Shown piece by piece: positions 10,830-21,280 of a DNA stretch of 64,000 nucleotides (positions are counted from its first letter, which is position 1; the number at the start of each line of letters is the position of its first letter). The notes beneath the pieces are model-generated. The model was not told the DNA's origin. It did no database searches and was given only the letters and a program-made list of their open reading frames with translations. Made by a program: the position numbers and the translations under genes. This stretch comes from Bipolaris cookei (Eukaryota; Ascomycota; Dothideomycetes; Pleosporales; Pleosporaceae). The stretch is taken from contig NRSV01000066.1 in assembly GCA_002286855.1 (NCBI GenBank), positions 1-64,000 on the forward strand. The letters are read 5' to 3'.

Positions 10830-12373
10830 TCAGAGCGCGTGTATATCACAAGCACTATTACGGGCCTGGTTGCTGCCACCATCGTTACAAATTTCGCTGT
10901 TGACTGCGAAGCTCTGGGTTTTCGTGATACCTGCGGGCGAAACAACGATAATGCGCTCGGAAGATCCATCACCCTGCCATCCTGTAGCCGCTCTTTCGTC
11001 ACTGCCAACACTAATGCCATCGTCTTCCATCTGGTTGTACGCCCTGTTAATGTGTTTCGAGCCTATCGTTTGAAGCTCTGAATGGGCACCATGTGAGTCA
11101 GTTATATATCCCCGAATTTGCTTACGGCTGTTGAATGATGATTCTCCAATCACACGTGGTGCGACATGGCGTAAAAACAGACGCATTGCCGGTAGACAAC
11201 CTGTTATGATAATAAGATTGGCCTCTATGAGACTAGTCTCAATCGTTAGCTGGGATTCCAAAACGCGAAATCAAGTTCGGAGCCTACTCACATCCATATC
11301 CCGGGCATAACTATGGCCCATGTCTGGTCGATAGTGGTGAGCATCGGGAACAAGAGGGCGAGGCGCACTCCGCTGGTGATACAAGTCCTTTTTCATGTCA
11401 GTCTGTCATCTCCTTGAGTAAGTGCTGACACCACTTGCAGCGATCCGACGCCAAAAATGCATAACAAGCCCGCTTTCTGCACCCTTGGGACCTGCAACTT
11501 AACAACCATGGGTATAGGTAAGACGAGCAGTAAAATGTCTGTCACCATGTTCAATACGGCAGTCGCCATGTAAAGCGTTGTGCGATTGATACAACTCCCC
11601 TCTGTGATCGTAATGTCCCAATTTCTCTTAAAAGGTGTACAGGCGAAAATAAGCGGAAAGAGGAGCGCAATGCTGTATCCGACGACTATGAATATTCCAC
11701 CATACACACAGATTCGGAACCAACGCAGGGGCGATAATCGAAGGTATAGCAACAGAAGAGACAACTTTGCGCTCGCTAGAAAGGGGCAGTAGAGGATGCT
11801 AGCAACATTGACCAGCTGCATGAGATTCAGCTTAAAGGATATATTTCACTGGCTTGGAAACACTTACATTCAGACCAAAATTGATGCGGTTCCCGCTCAG
11901 TTCCCAAATGTGAACACCCAGTGTTCCTCCACTATACTGAACTGGAAGGCGGTTAGCCCACTCAAACGCCAATATAGTTTTGGAAACATACCGAGTATAA
12001 TTATTTGGATTGCAACTGAGAGGAACTATTCATGTGTTGATTAACATATGATCTAGGCGCTTTGGCGACCATAGTTCAGACAAACTTACCCAAGCTACGA
12101 TCAAAGCCACTGCACAATCTGTTAGACACTTTCGACTACTAACACATCACCTACCGACAGTTCGAAGAGGTCACAGAATAACTTACCATCATCTGCAGAA
12201 AAGCGCTTTGCAAATCTTGTCTTTGTATAGATACGAATGGTCATGAATAAGGCAGAAATCACCATTCCAACTATTCCCACCCATAGATTTGCCGCCTCGC
12301 CTGTCCTCTGGGGGTTGGAGATATTGACAACATAGCCAGGCGGAGCTGGAAATATAGGCTTATTCATATCCAT
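10830..12373 (-). CDS. fungal rhodopsin-like seven-TM protein (PTH11-type receptor relative)
   Basis: Integral membrane protein of the fungal rhodopsin-like/PTH11-related class, presumed surface receptors of unknown ligand. I place seven exons: 12373-12187, 12109-12090, 12025-11992, 11941-11868, 11815-11439, 11387-11292 and 11232-10830, which total 396 residues in frame. Intron 5 (11438-11388) uses a GC donor, GCAAGT, with a CTGAC branch site. Seven hydrophobic segments follow in order, the first around WVGIVGMVISALFM, the third and fourth in exon 5, the seventh at the start of exon 7 (LIEANLIIITGCLPA). Family hallmarks are DDVALIVAW after TM1, IWELS before TM3 and TIDQTWA before TM7. The C-terminal ~125 residues are polar and cytosolic. 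No CFEM domain precedes TM1, so it differs from PTH11 itself. Confidence 0.88.
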
Positions 12374-13300
12374 TGTATATACGAAAGGAGCCTTGAAGAT
12401 GTAAAAGAGTTCTCAACCAGCAAGATGTTCATATCCTATTCCGCGACCACTTACTCTCTGCTCTATAGAACAAAACCCGGGCGGCCCTTTCTACATTATT
12501 ATTTCCCCGAGGGAAAGAATATTCCTGGCATATTGCAGGTCGGTTTAAGAGTCTCGGATGATCGCTGTAACTACCAAATTGGTAAGAGATTGGCCAATAC
12601 TTGCATGGACGAAAAGCGCCGAAGAAGGCGGTTTGATTGGTGGATGGCACGGCGTGGTTGGATACCCACGCAATTGTGCCACGCAACGACATGGATAGGA
12701 CGGCTTCATCGACAACCGTAACCCGAACTCCCAATCACACCTGCAAGCACATGATGCACGGAGTCAATATGCCAGACATGTAACGCAGACTACTAATATT
12801 CTAGCACGATACAACCCATCGAGCTGGTAAATACTGTCTCGGCTCCGGTGAACACGCCATCTCTTGACAAGCATCCCTGTGTTAATTTATGTATACGTAT
12901 CATGCCATCTAGCGCAACACCCCTAGCTGATAGGCCACTAGCTGCATCGCTGACTGAGCCTCGACGAATGTATGGTGCGACCTTTTTGCGTTTTTAGTCC
13001 CTGCAACCTGCTATTGGCAACCAGGTAAAAGCACATGCCATATTGCCACCGACATTAGCTTCTTCCTCGCTACAGGGACCAAAAGCCACCTACGGACTCT
13101 AGCCCTCTTTGAACATTCTTGGGGATCCTTTAGAGGTTGGTGAACGGGTATGGCGCATAGCTAATAGGAGCGCCACTGGAAAGTCCACAGTGGAGAAGTT
13201 ATGGTAGAGTACATTCCTTGAACTATTAATATAAGATGGCGGTTGCGCTCCAATACGAGCACAGCTCTTTTCACTGCCTTTCTTCGTGTTGACTGCTGTG
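12374..13300. other. intergenic, divergent upstream regions
   Basis: Lies between the start codons of the 7TM gene and the FAD oxidase gene. An ATTAATATAAG stretch about 75 bp before the oxidase ATG could act as a TATA element. The open frames at 12425-12734 on both strands have no recognisable content. Confidence 0.5.
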
Positions 13301-15061
13301 ATGGCTCGTCTAACTGTTGCTCTTCTAGCGGCTGCGGCTGTCATTCCTTTGGTACAGGCGGAGTATTGCGTAAGTCGATTCTCCAACTAAAACGTACCAG
13401 ACTAACCACAGATCTTCCAGTGCAATGTGCTTGCAGCGACGTCCCTGAAGGATCGCCTGCTATATCCCAACCAAGACGCATACGTGGCGCGCGAGAAGAC
13501 ATACTTTGACGTCAAGCAGCAGACCATCACACCCAACTGCATAGTGCAACCCAAGAGTGCGGATGAAGTTGCACTCGCAGTCAAAGTATTGACAGCTGCG
13601 AGCTCGCGCAAGCCCTGCAACTTGGCTATCCGTAGCGCGGGACATACACCATATGTCGGAGCTTCGAATATCCAGGATGGAGTCACTATTGACCTGAAGT
13701 ACCTTAACACCGTCAAGTATGATAATGGAAGCACTACAGTCAAGGTGGGGCCTGCGGCAACATGGAACGATGTGTACGGCGTCCTGGAACCAATGGGACT
13801 CATGCTTCCCGGTGGTCGATCATCGACTGTTGGCGTTGGTGGACTTACTCTTGGAGGTGGCATATCCTACTTCTCGCCGGGGCGTGGTCTGGTCTGCGAC
13901 AATGCGGTCGAGTTCCAAGTCGTTTTAGCCGACAGCAGCATTGTAACTGCATCCAAGACATCGCGCCCAGATCTGTTCACAGTGCTAAAAGGTGGCAATA
14001 ACAACTTTGGAATCGTCACCAGCATCACATTCGGCACCTTTAAAAACCAAGGCATGTGGGGAGGCCTAGTCGTCTATCCCCAGTCGACCATCCAAGAGCA
14101 CTTCAAAGCGCTCATTAACTTCTCGAACAACATCGACAAAGACAACAAAGGCGCCGCCATTGTTATGCCGGTATACCAAAGCTCCGTAGGCTCAGACCTG
14201 ATACTAAACGCATACGATTACGCCGACCCGGTCCCCCGGCCCGCAGCATACAAGGAATTCCTTGCTGTCCCAGGCAACATATCAGACACAACAGGCCTGC
14301 GCAACATGTCGTCCCTAGCAGCAGAGCTTGCAGGAGCTACCACCCACAGGTAAGTACTCTGTAAATCAGAAACTCTCCCGAACACCCATGTAAACATGGA
14401 TACCTCGCTGATAAGCAAACCAATCTCAAAGCGTATACTTCGGTACACTTACCTTTGCCAATGACCTCCGAGTCATGACTGCCGCGCACGAAATCTACAA
14501 GGACGAATTATCCAAATTGAAAGCAAAAGCAACCGGTGATTGGGGCATCTACGTTCTATACCAGCCCTTGCCGCCTGCGTACTGGCGCCAGAGCGCTGCT
14601 AAAGGCGGGAACGTGCTGGGTCTTGAACGCTTTGGCGACCAAGTTTTGTGTCGTAAGTGCCCTCCCTCCCCCCTCCCTCCCCCCTCCCCCCTTCTCCTAT
14701 CTTTCCCTTTCCCCCCCACTTCCTGCTTCTACTACATAACATAACCAATCAGATCAAGTCGAAAATATTAATAAAGGTGTTAGTATACCAACCCTACATC
14801 TCCTGGCAAGGTTCCCAGCAAGACGCACTCTTCCAGGCCGCAGGTGCAAATCTTATTTCGCGAATCCGCGCCTACGCTCAAAGTATCGGCGCAGATAACC
14901 CTTACTTGTATCTCAACTACGCGGATAAAACGCAAGATCCGCTGTCCAGCTACGGACCAGAGAATGTAAAAAAGATGAAAGATGCAGCGCGCAAGTACGA
15001 TCCTGAGGGCATCTTCCAGAAACTGGTACCCGGCGGGTTTAAGATTTCGGCTGTGGTGTAA
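13301..15061 (+). CDS. secreted FAD-linked oxidoreductase (FAD_binding_4/BBE family)
   Basis: Flavin oxidase of the 6-hydroxy-D-nicotine oxidase/berberine-bridge-enzyme type, acting outside the cell or in the secretory pathway on an unknown substrate. Four exons (13301-13369, 13412-14349, 14432-14652, 14784-15061) give 501 residues, normal for the family. Exon 1 encodes only a signal peptide (MARLTVALLAAAAVIPLVQA). The PP-loop FAD domain includes RSAGHTPY, whose His101 is the expected covalent flavin attachment site, and LPGGRSSTVGVGGLTLGGG. The C-terminal BBE motif appears as YLNYAD. The third intron is unusually long (131 bp) and begins with a long pyrimidine tract. Genes like this often sit in secondary-metabolite clusters, but no synthase gene is nearby. 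Confidence 0.9.
14660..14725 (+). repeat. C/T-only low-complexity tract inside an intron
   Basis: About 60 bases of nearly pure pyrimidine (CCCTCCC units) just after the third donor site of the FAD oxidase gene. It can shift in length and could form unusual structure. Confidence 0.8.
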
Positions 15062-15973
15062 GTAGGAAGGCGGTCTGATTTGTAATAGCCTCGGAGCCCG
15101 TGTTGAGGTGGGGGGAATAAGAAAGATAGAGTTTGAATATTAATATTTTTTTAAACTTAAACGGGTTTATGGTTTGACTGAATACAAGTACTTGTATGTA
15201 CTAGGAGTGGACTTGATGCCCTTTTTCCATTGTCGTCTTCTTTCTCCTTTTTCCGATGATGGACAGGATGGATGGAGGACGTCATGGTGTGCCTGGGATC
15301 GAGACTGAGAAAGTTTAAACAGTGCGAGCGTAGGGGGTGTTTCTCTAACTGAAGGATGCAGATGGGGTTATCTTAGCTACGGACTATGCTAACTCTAAGG
15401 GTGCTTAAATGAGCAAGTTGCCGTGCTTTTCTTTCGTGTTGGATTTGGTGTTAGTATATCAAGTGTGGAGCATACTCGCAATCGATAATCTTACTCCAAG
15501 TCAGAAAACACAACGTCGTGGATAAGCGAGCGCCACACCCCACCAACTTTGCACACCTATATAAGCGCGTAGCTGCACCCTATTATAAATAAAAAAAATA
15601 AATCTATAGTGCTAACTGGGTCCCGTAAGGGTCAATGAACACTAGAGAGTCGCCTTTAGATACAGGGCAAACACGGGGATGCATCATATTATAATTGTCT
15701 TAATTGTTGAAACAAGGTCCCTCTAGTAGTATGACTACCATAGATAATAAAGTAGGAGGAGATAAAAAGTGGGCTGGCTACAACGTATTGTCCTGACTAT
15801 CGTGTATCAATCTGCTATTCTCACACTGTTGTGGTTGGAGTTATGACCAACTGGGCAGTGCCTGCCACAATGGGATATCATGTGACCCCCAAGAACCTTC
15901 CACCCTGGACTGAGCCCATATATTCTCAACATTAATATATATTAATACAGTAGATTAAGCAGTATCTAGAGTA
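15062..15973. other. intergenic with a solo pogo end, no gene
   Basis: AT-rich sequence between the oxidase gene and the next pogo element. Apart from the solo end at 15513-15556 I see no transposon structure and no supported frame. Confidence 0.6.
15513..15556 (+). repeat. solo pogo terminal sequence
   Basis: ACGTCGTGGATAAGCGAG, followed by CACCCCACCAACTTTGCAC, matches the left end and subterminal block of the element at 31012 (ACGTGTTGGATAAGCGAG ... CCACCCCACCAACTTTGCAC). The second GAGTGAGCC repeat is missing and no partner end or transposase follows, so it is a remnant. Confidence 0.7.
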
Positions 15974-17086
15974 ACGTGTTTCACCACCGAGCGGCGCACC
16001 TCACCGAGCGGCGCAGTCTCCCTACTAAAACAACGTCGCAATACTTCTTACGCAACACCACCACGATTTTTCTTACTAAGTAGAACAAGATATTATTCTT
16101 TAGACGCGTCGCTATCCTTTATATCCTCTAATTCTACTTGGCACGTACGGGAGCTGTGTCCAATTTGGCTGCAACGCCCGCAGCGCCGTTCACTGCGCAC
16201 CCTCTTCGCAGGCGTTGCACCCTCATTACAGCTGCCACCATCTGCCTCAGCAATCTGATCAGCTACCTGGCCAACTTTCTGGGACCCCTCTGCCTGTACG
16301 TAGCGCCGCTTACGATTTTTTCGCTTTGTTGACTGCAAAGATGAGAAACGCTAGGATACACTTGCCTGTTGCGCCGACGCCTTGTATCAGCGTAACCCAC
16401 TCACGATTGCCTGGCTGGATCTTCTTTATTCTTCCTGGTTTATCTAAGCCCGTGGTAACTGACTGTGATAAAATCTTGCCTATAATAAAGCCAGTCTCAT
16501 CGAAGTTGTAGATATCTTCGTCCACGATACCGTACTTCGCCTTTGTATTCTGAACTAGCTCGAACCAGCCTTTAATAAGTGCTGAATCTTCGCAGAGAGC
16601 TCTCTGGTGATCGTATGAATGGCTCCGGCATGTACGCAGCTCAGGATTGCGCTGGACAAACCTATCAACCCAGTTCTTGCCAACCTCCTCTCCACCGCTC
16701 TCTCGAAGCAGTCTATCGGCCATATCTCGCACGTCGTCTCTCCCACAGGGTAGTCCTCGCTCTGCCTCAACTATTGCACGTTGGGTAATGGCCTCTTCTT
16801 CTAGTTTTGTTAGGCGTTTACAGTTGGGCTCGCAGTTGCGTCAAGAGTGCTTTCCGTCGTGTCGTCGGCGTATTGTTGTTTGTGGTACGTTATAGACTTT
16901 TTCAGCGTGTCGAATACCTTGAATTTAATTTCTACTAAGCTCAGAGACTACTAGTTGAATATTAACTTCAGTATAGCTTCTACGAGGTTGTGGTTGTCGA
17001 GACATCACGCGTTATTGTTGCGACGTTGTTTTAGTGAGGAGACTGCGCCGCTCGGTGGGGTGCGTCGCTCCGGTGGTGAAACACGT
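15974..17086 (-). mobile_element. pogo-type element, internally deleted
   Basis: A 1113-bp element with roughly 68-bp imperfect inverted repeats (15974-16041 and 17019-17086), each starting ACGTGTTTCACCACC and containing GAGCGGCGCA repeats. TA precedes the left end; the right flank reads TTTA, so the duplication is blurred. The interior is a deleted transposase on the minus strand. Ends and protein ally it with the element at the left window edge. Confidence 0.88.
16093..17005 (-). pseudogene. pogo-type transposase lacking the DDE core
   Basis: Reading from the ATG at 17005, the N-terminal helix-turn-helix regions are present but interrupted by a TAA and a TGA. The frame from 16732 runs through the CENP-B helix-turn-helix and the first catalytic acid (YNFDETGF) to FLIFA near 16335. 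There the sequence jumps, out of frame, to the C-terminal tail with a zinc knuckle (CGRCSQIGHSSRTC, CX2CX4HX4C). The second and third catalytic positions are deleted. The element therefore cannot encode a working transposase, but it retains both ends. Confidence 0.85.
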
Positions 17087-17724
17087 TTATTGTAAACTCG
17101 CACCCTTTTCTAATACTTCGATGGCTGCTGGCGCAGGCTGCAGCCGCTCTTGTAGCGACACGTTGTTTAGCTCAAGATCTTTATTCTAAAGCCTTTAATG
17201 AGATTATCTAACATTAAACAGTTGGTTCAGAACCTGGTGTTTGAGAACATCGATCTGATCTTTGACTTTTTGGCACGATCTCTGCTGGCTCTTTCGGTTC
17301 CTTTCTCTTCTCTGTGCAAGTTGGGCGGTAGTGAATTGCATAATGTTTCACACACTTGCTTCCGATAACCACTTTTCCCGCTGGATGAACGATCCGTATA
17401 ATTGGGTCGATAGGACAGACTAGAGCGAGATTAAAGTAAGGGATTCTAAGTGATTGGCAAGACAACAATTAATAGTTCCACACATGCATCAACAAGCTGA
17501 TGCGGTAGAAAATAAAGGTAAAGGGCTAATGATACGGCTAAAGAGGCTTTGTTGACCGCGCAGCGCTACTTACACGCGAATGCCATTTAGCACGGATATC
17601 ATAAGTATGCGTGCAATATAGTTATTATATTACTTTTTGACCTTAAGGATTAGTTGTGTTATAATACAAGCTATCTTTTGTGTACTCGATTGCGGGTCAC
17701 CCCTTGATGTTTTAAGGACGATTA
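17087..17724. other. intergenic between two pogo elements, no gene seen
   Basis: The 84-residue frame at 17214-17468 (minus) has no recognisable content. The rest is AT-rich. Confidence 0.6.
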
Positions 17725-17789
17725 ACGTGTTTTACAAGCGAGCGGGCCCCCCCCACTAACTTTCTACACCTCTCTAACTCTAATCAATC

Positions 17790-19538
17790 ATGGCCCTATC
17801 AAATCAAGCCCACAACGTCTCTAGTGAATCTGATATACAGCTAGCCATCTTAGCTATAGATCAAGACCAGATTAAGTCTCAGAGAGATGCAGCAAAAGTC
17901 TACGAAGTCTCTCGAACAATACTCCAGCGTCGACGCGGTGGCATACTTACCCGACGCGATTGCCAGCCTAACTCAAAGAAGCTTACCAAGCTAGAAGAGG
18001 TGATAATTTACCATATACTTGATCTAGATCTACGCGGATTTGCGCCTACCTACGCAGCTGTGCGCGATATGGCCGACAGACTCCTGGCTGCGCGTGGCGC
18101 TGGCCAGGTCGGCGTCCACTGGCTGTGTAACTTTGTCAAGCGTATAGATAGGCTTACGACGCGTTTTAATCGAGCGTACAATAAGCAGAGAGCTCTCTGT
18201 GAAGATTTAGTCTTAATTAAGAGCTGGTTTGAGCTTGTGGAGCAGACAAAGGCCAAGTACGGTATCTGTGACGAGGACGTCTACAATTTTGACGAAGCCG
18301 GCTTTATGATAGGCAAGATTACCACTCAGCTTGTCGTTACAGCGTCAGAGAGAAGAGGCCGGTCGAAGGCTGTTCAGCCAGGCAGTCGCGAGTGGGTGAC
18401 ATTTATCGCTGGGATCAACGCAGCTGGCTGGGCTATCCCACCATTTCTTATCTTCGCTGGCCAGCATCATCTATCTGCCTGGTACGAGGAAGCAGATATC
18501 CCACGCGACTGGGCGATTGCAGTCAGCGACAACGGCTGGACGAATAACGAGCTAGGTGTTGCTTGGCTAAAGCACTTTAACGCCTACACGAAGACTCGCG
18601 TTGTAGGCGCACGCCGCCTACTTATTCTTGACGGCCATGAGAGCCACCAGTCTCTTGAGTTCCAAGAGCTCTGCAAGGAGAACAATATCTACACGCTCTA
18701 CATGCCGCCCCACTCGTCTCGCTTACTCCAGCCTCTTGACATCGGCTGCTTCTCGCCATTGAAGCGCGCGTACAGCTGTGAGGTGGAGAGCCTAATACGC
18801 AACCACATCAACCACGTCACTAAGCTTGAGTTTCTGCCAGCGTTCAAGGCAGTGTTCGATCGATCCTTCACGCCAGCCAATATCTGCTCAGCTTTCCGAG
18901 GCGCAGGTCTTGTTTCTCTCCAGCCAGACGCTGTTCTATCAAAGCTTGACGTGCAGCTACGTACGCCTACTCCTCCATCTGCTCTAGCAGAGACTCTCTG
19001 GCAGGCTCGTACNCCTCTCCAGCCAGACGCTGTTCTATCAAAGCTTGACGTGCAGCTACGTACGCCTACTCCTCCATCTGCTCTAGCAGAGACTCTCTGG
19101 CAGGCTCGTACGCCTAGTAACGCACGCGAGCTTAAAGCTCAATCGACATTAATACGTAATCGCGTCCAGCGGCATCAAGACTCTTCACCTACCTCAATTA
19201 TCGCAGCAATTGACCAGCTTAAGAAGGGGGCTCAGGTTATGATACTCTCGGCTGAGCTAATGCGCGACCGGATCGCTAGTCTTGAGCAAGCTAATAAAAC
19301 AGTATCAGAGCGTAGGCAGCGTAAGAAAAAGCGTATAAAGAGGCAAGGGGTATTAACAAAGGGCGCCGGCGAGGATCTACTCGCTCAACGTGAGGCTGAT
19401 GAGCAGATTACTCGTGAGGAGCATCAGGGAGGAGAGCGATCAGGTGTCAGCCGCCAGGCTCTGGCGCGCTGTAGTAGGTGTAGAGAGACTAGCCATAACT
19501 CACGTACATGTAAGAAAGATACTATAGATACTAATTAA
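17790..19538 (+). CDS. pogo/Fot-type DDE transposase, full length
   Basis: Catalyses excision and TA-targeted insertion of the element in the nucleus. The 582-residue frame has a psq-type helix-turn-helix (about 15-50) and a CENP-B-type helix-turn-helix (about 65-135). The DDE domain has Asp168 in YNFDEAGF, Asp281 in LLILDGHESH and Asp317 in PLDIGCF, a D,D35D spacing. A basic region (RKKKRIKR) and a zinc knuckle follow, with Cys561, Cys564, His569 and Cys574. Residue 408 or so is undetermined because of the N at 19013, and the 33 codons around it are present twice; without the second copy the protein would be about 549 residues. All catalytic residues are intact, so activity is possible. Confidence 0.92.
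   Translation: MALSNQAHNVSSESDIQLAILAIDQDQIKSQRDAAKVYEVSRTILQRRRGGILTRRDCQPNSKKLTKLEEVIIYHILDLDLRGFAPTYAAVRDMADRLLAARGAGQVGVHWLCNFVKRIDRLTTRFNRAYNKQRALCEDLVLIKSWFELVEQTKAKYGICDEDVYNFDEAGFMIGKITTQLVVTASERRGRSKAVQPGSREWVTFIAGINAAGWAIPPFLIFAGQHHLSAWYEEADIPRDWAIAVSDNGWTNNELGVAWLKHFNAYTKTRVVGARRLLILDGHESHQSLEFQELCKENNIYTLYMPPHSSRLLQPLDIGCFSPLKRAYSCEVESLIRNHINHVTKLEFLPAFKAVFDRSFTPANICSAFRGAGLVSLQPDAVLSKLDVQLRTPTPPSALAETLWQARXPLQPDAVLSKLDVQLRTPTPPSALAETLWQARTPSNARELKAQSTLIRNRVQRHQDSSPTSIIAAIDQLKKGAQVMILSAELMRDRIASLEQANKTVSERRQRKKKRIKRQGVLTKGAGEDLLAQREADEQITREEHQGGERSGVSRQALARCSRCRETSHNSRTCKKDTIDTN
18916..19111 (+). repeat. 97-bp direct duplication around a single N
   Basis: Bases 18916-19012 recur exactly at 19015-19111, a 99-bp period, separated by NC at 19013-19014. 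The N sits exactly at the junction. This is what a contig join with unmerged overlapping ends looks like; the in-frame length (33 codons) may be coincidence. Confidence 0.9.
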
Positions 19539-19659
19539 TCTACTATATCGATTTCTATATATTATAGTATCGCGTTGTTGAGATATACGTCTATGGAGGT
19601 GCGCAAAGTTGGTAGGGTGGCCCGCTCACTTGTATGGCCCGCTCGCTTGTAAAACACGT

Positions 19660-20130
19660 TAGTCATACACAGCCGTGCTTAGAACTGTTAATAACACCTT
19701 TGTAGGCAAAGTTCGTATTCGAGGTTTTTAGGTCCCTGCATCCAGAGATTCGAAGGTCAGTCATTTTTGGGAGTCATTCACGACTCTGCATGCACTCGTA
19801 AACGGTTTATTGGTAACTAATATCCCCCACTGCATAGGGAGATGCCCTGTATACCGAGACGAATAGGACTACTATTGCACGCGGAGGTGCGGTGAGATTG
19901 ACGTGTGTATATTTTCTGCTATCTACCGTCTTCGTTCATTTTTGGTTCACAACCATTGCTTTTTCTTGTTGAGGTGGTGCATCCCTGTTGCCGTTACAGT
20001 GGCTTGTTGCTTCGGCTAAGCTGAAATCATTGCTTCCGAGGCCTTGCATAAGCTACGACAAGTACTTTAACTGTCAGCGACTAGAAATTCTATGCACGTA
20101 ACGCATATTGCTATAATTCTATAAAATAAT
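19660..20130. other. intergenic, no gene seen
   Basis: AT-rich sequence downstream of the pogo element. No open frame with recognisable content. Confidence 0.6.
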
Positions 20131-20431
20131 TTGCCGGGACTGATGTTGAATGCCCACCACCACATGCATGGTGCGCAACGCTATGGAAGACCTGCAAGTG
20201 TCATCAGTGGGATGAAGGTCGTCTCATCGCCAATAGATAAGCTAGAGATGATTCACGCAACCGAATTAAGATGCCTGAGGAGAATGAAATACCCGAGGTG
20301 GATCCTAATGTTGACGTTTTAGAAGATATGCACATGCGACTCGCAACTGTAGCCGGAGGATCGGCAATTGCCAATGATGAAGATACAGACGAGGATGTTA
20401 GTCAGTTCTCCGGCAAATATGGCCATCAATA
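20131..20431 (+). pseudogene. decayed C-terminus of an RBR-type (RING-IBR-RING) ubiquitin ligase
   Basis: One frame reads WKTCKCHQWDEGRLIANR, a stop, then ARDDSRNRIK and an acidic tail to a stop near 20431. Fungal RBR E3 ligases end their last zinc domain with a Cys-rich W-K-T-C-x-C-x-Q-W-D-E-x-R-L segment followed by an arginine-rich linker, which this resembles closely. Nothing upstream restores the RING or IBR domains, so it is a short relic. The assignment rests on one motif remembered from the family. Confidence 0.42.
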
Positions 20432-20697
20432 AGAACGAACATATAGCAAGCACGGTGAACGCGAAACGTGTGGAATTTGCTATCGTTGTCTCAAATTTGC
20501 AAATAGTTATACGAGCTGCAAAGACTATGATGGAATAATAGTAGGCATAATCAACTCTGCCAAGAGATTATATTTGCTTATGAGAATAGGTAATAGAATA
20601 AAGAACTGTTTTAGGGTTAAACTGATCTATCTACTGCCGGCATCCCAGATCTTAAAACTCTGTCGTGTAACACTGATGCATCTTTCGCATGTCTTGC

Positions 20698-21280
20698 TCA
20701 TGAACAGTTCGCCATATCAGCGTTCGCGTAATCTCCGCTGTCTATGAAGTCGATATGGTGCAGAGCATCTTTGAGCCGCAGTATATCTCGCCCACAATCG
20801 ATGTATATCGCCGCACATAAGGCCATCATGGATTGTGTTATCATCTTGATTGAGGGTGATGTTCCTTGCTGACTGAGGTTCATGCTGATACATTCGCTGA
20901 GACTGATTCGATTTGCGCATGTCAAAGCTCTCTGCGTAACATTTTGGGATTGGAAACTGACTATTGCTAACAGAAAATCAGATTTTGACGGTGTCGCACT
21001 TGAACTACCTACCTCGCTGATGACCTTTAATATACCCTTCGTCAGCGATGACCAGGTGAATGAGACTTTCTCCAAGCTGGCTTAGGCGTTTGTATCCATC
21101 TGGATCTTGGACATTGTTTTGCGTATTGCATCCAGCGCCTGGTGCTCGAAGTGCCTCAACAAGAAGTCTTATGTTCGAGAAGTGATAGTTCAAATCGTCT
21201 TGAAGGGAAGTTATGTTCGAGAAGTGATAGTTCAAATCGTCTTGAAGGGAAGTTATGTACTCGGGGGGCCCAGCTGCCAT
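20698..21280 (-). CDS. RNase III-like protein with degenerate catalytic site
   Basis: Two exons (21280-21013 and 20966-20698; 46-bp intron ending TTTCTGTTAG) give 178 residues in frame. The layout matches one RNase III domain: a helix with IRLLVEAL, the signature region as KRLSQLGESLIHLVIADEGY, then CANRISLSECI and MALCAAIYIDCG. In active enzymes the signature contains E-x-L-G-D and the second helix contains E-A-x-x-G-x-x-x-x-D. Here serine and glutamate replace the signature acids and the second-helix glutamate is lost, so double-stranded RNA cleavage is doubtful. There is no dsRNA-binding domain. A 14-residue segment (ITSLQDDLNYHFSN) is exactly repeated near the N-terminus. I chose the ATG at 21280; the frame upstream has only a TTG. 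It is divergent from the ATPase gene at 21886. Confidence 0.72.
21171..21254 (-). repeat. perfect tandem duplication of 42 bp inside the RNase III-like gene
   Basis: Two identical 42-bp units (21171-21212, 21213-21254) keep the frame and duplicate 14 residues before the first conserved helix. Exact identity points to a recent event. Confidence 0.93.

Larger units (their letters stand above)
17725..19659 (+). mobile_element. pogo-type element with full-length transposase
   Basis: A 1935-bp element flanked by TA (17723-17724 and 19660-19661). Both ends start ACGTGTTTTACAAGCGAGCG. The right end carries an extra copy of the ACAAGTGAGCGGGCC motif, so the inverted repeats are asymmetric. It is the only element in the window with an uninterrupted transposase and so the only candidate source of transposase for the deleted relatives. 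About 99 bp of its apparent length may be an assembly artefact. Confidence 0.93.
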
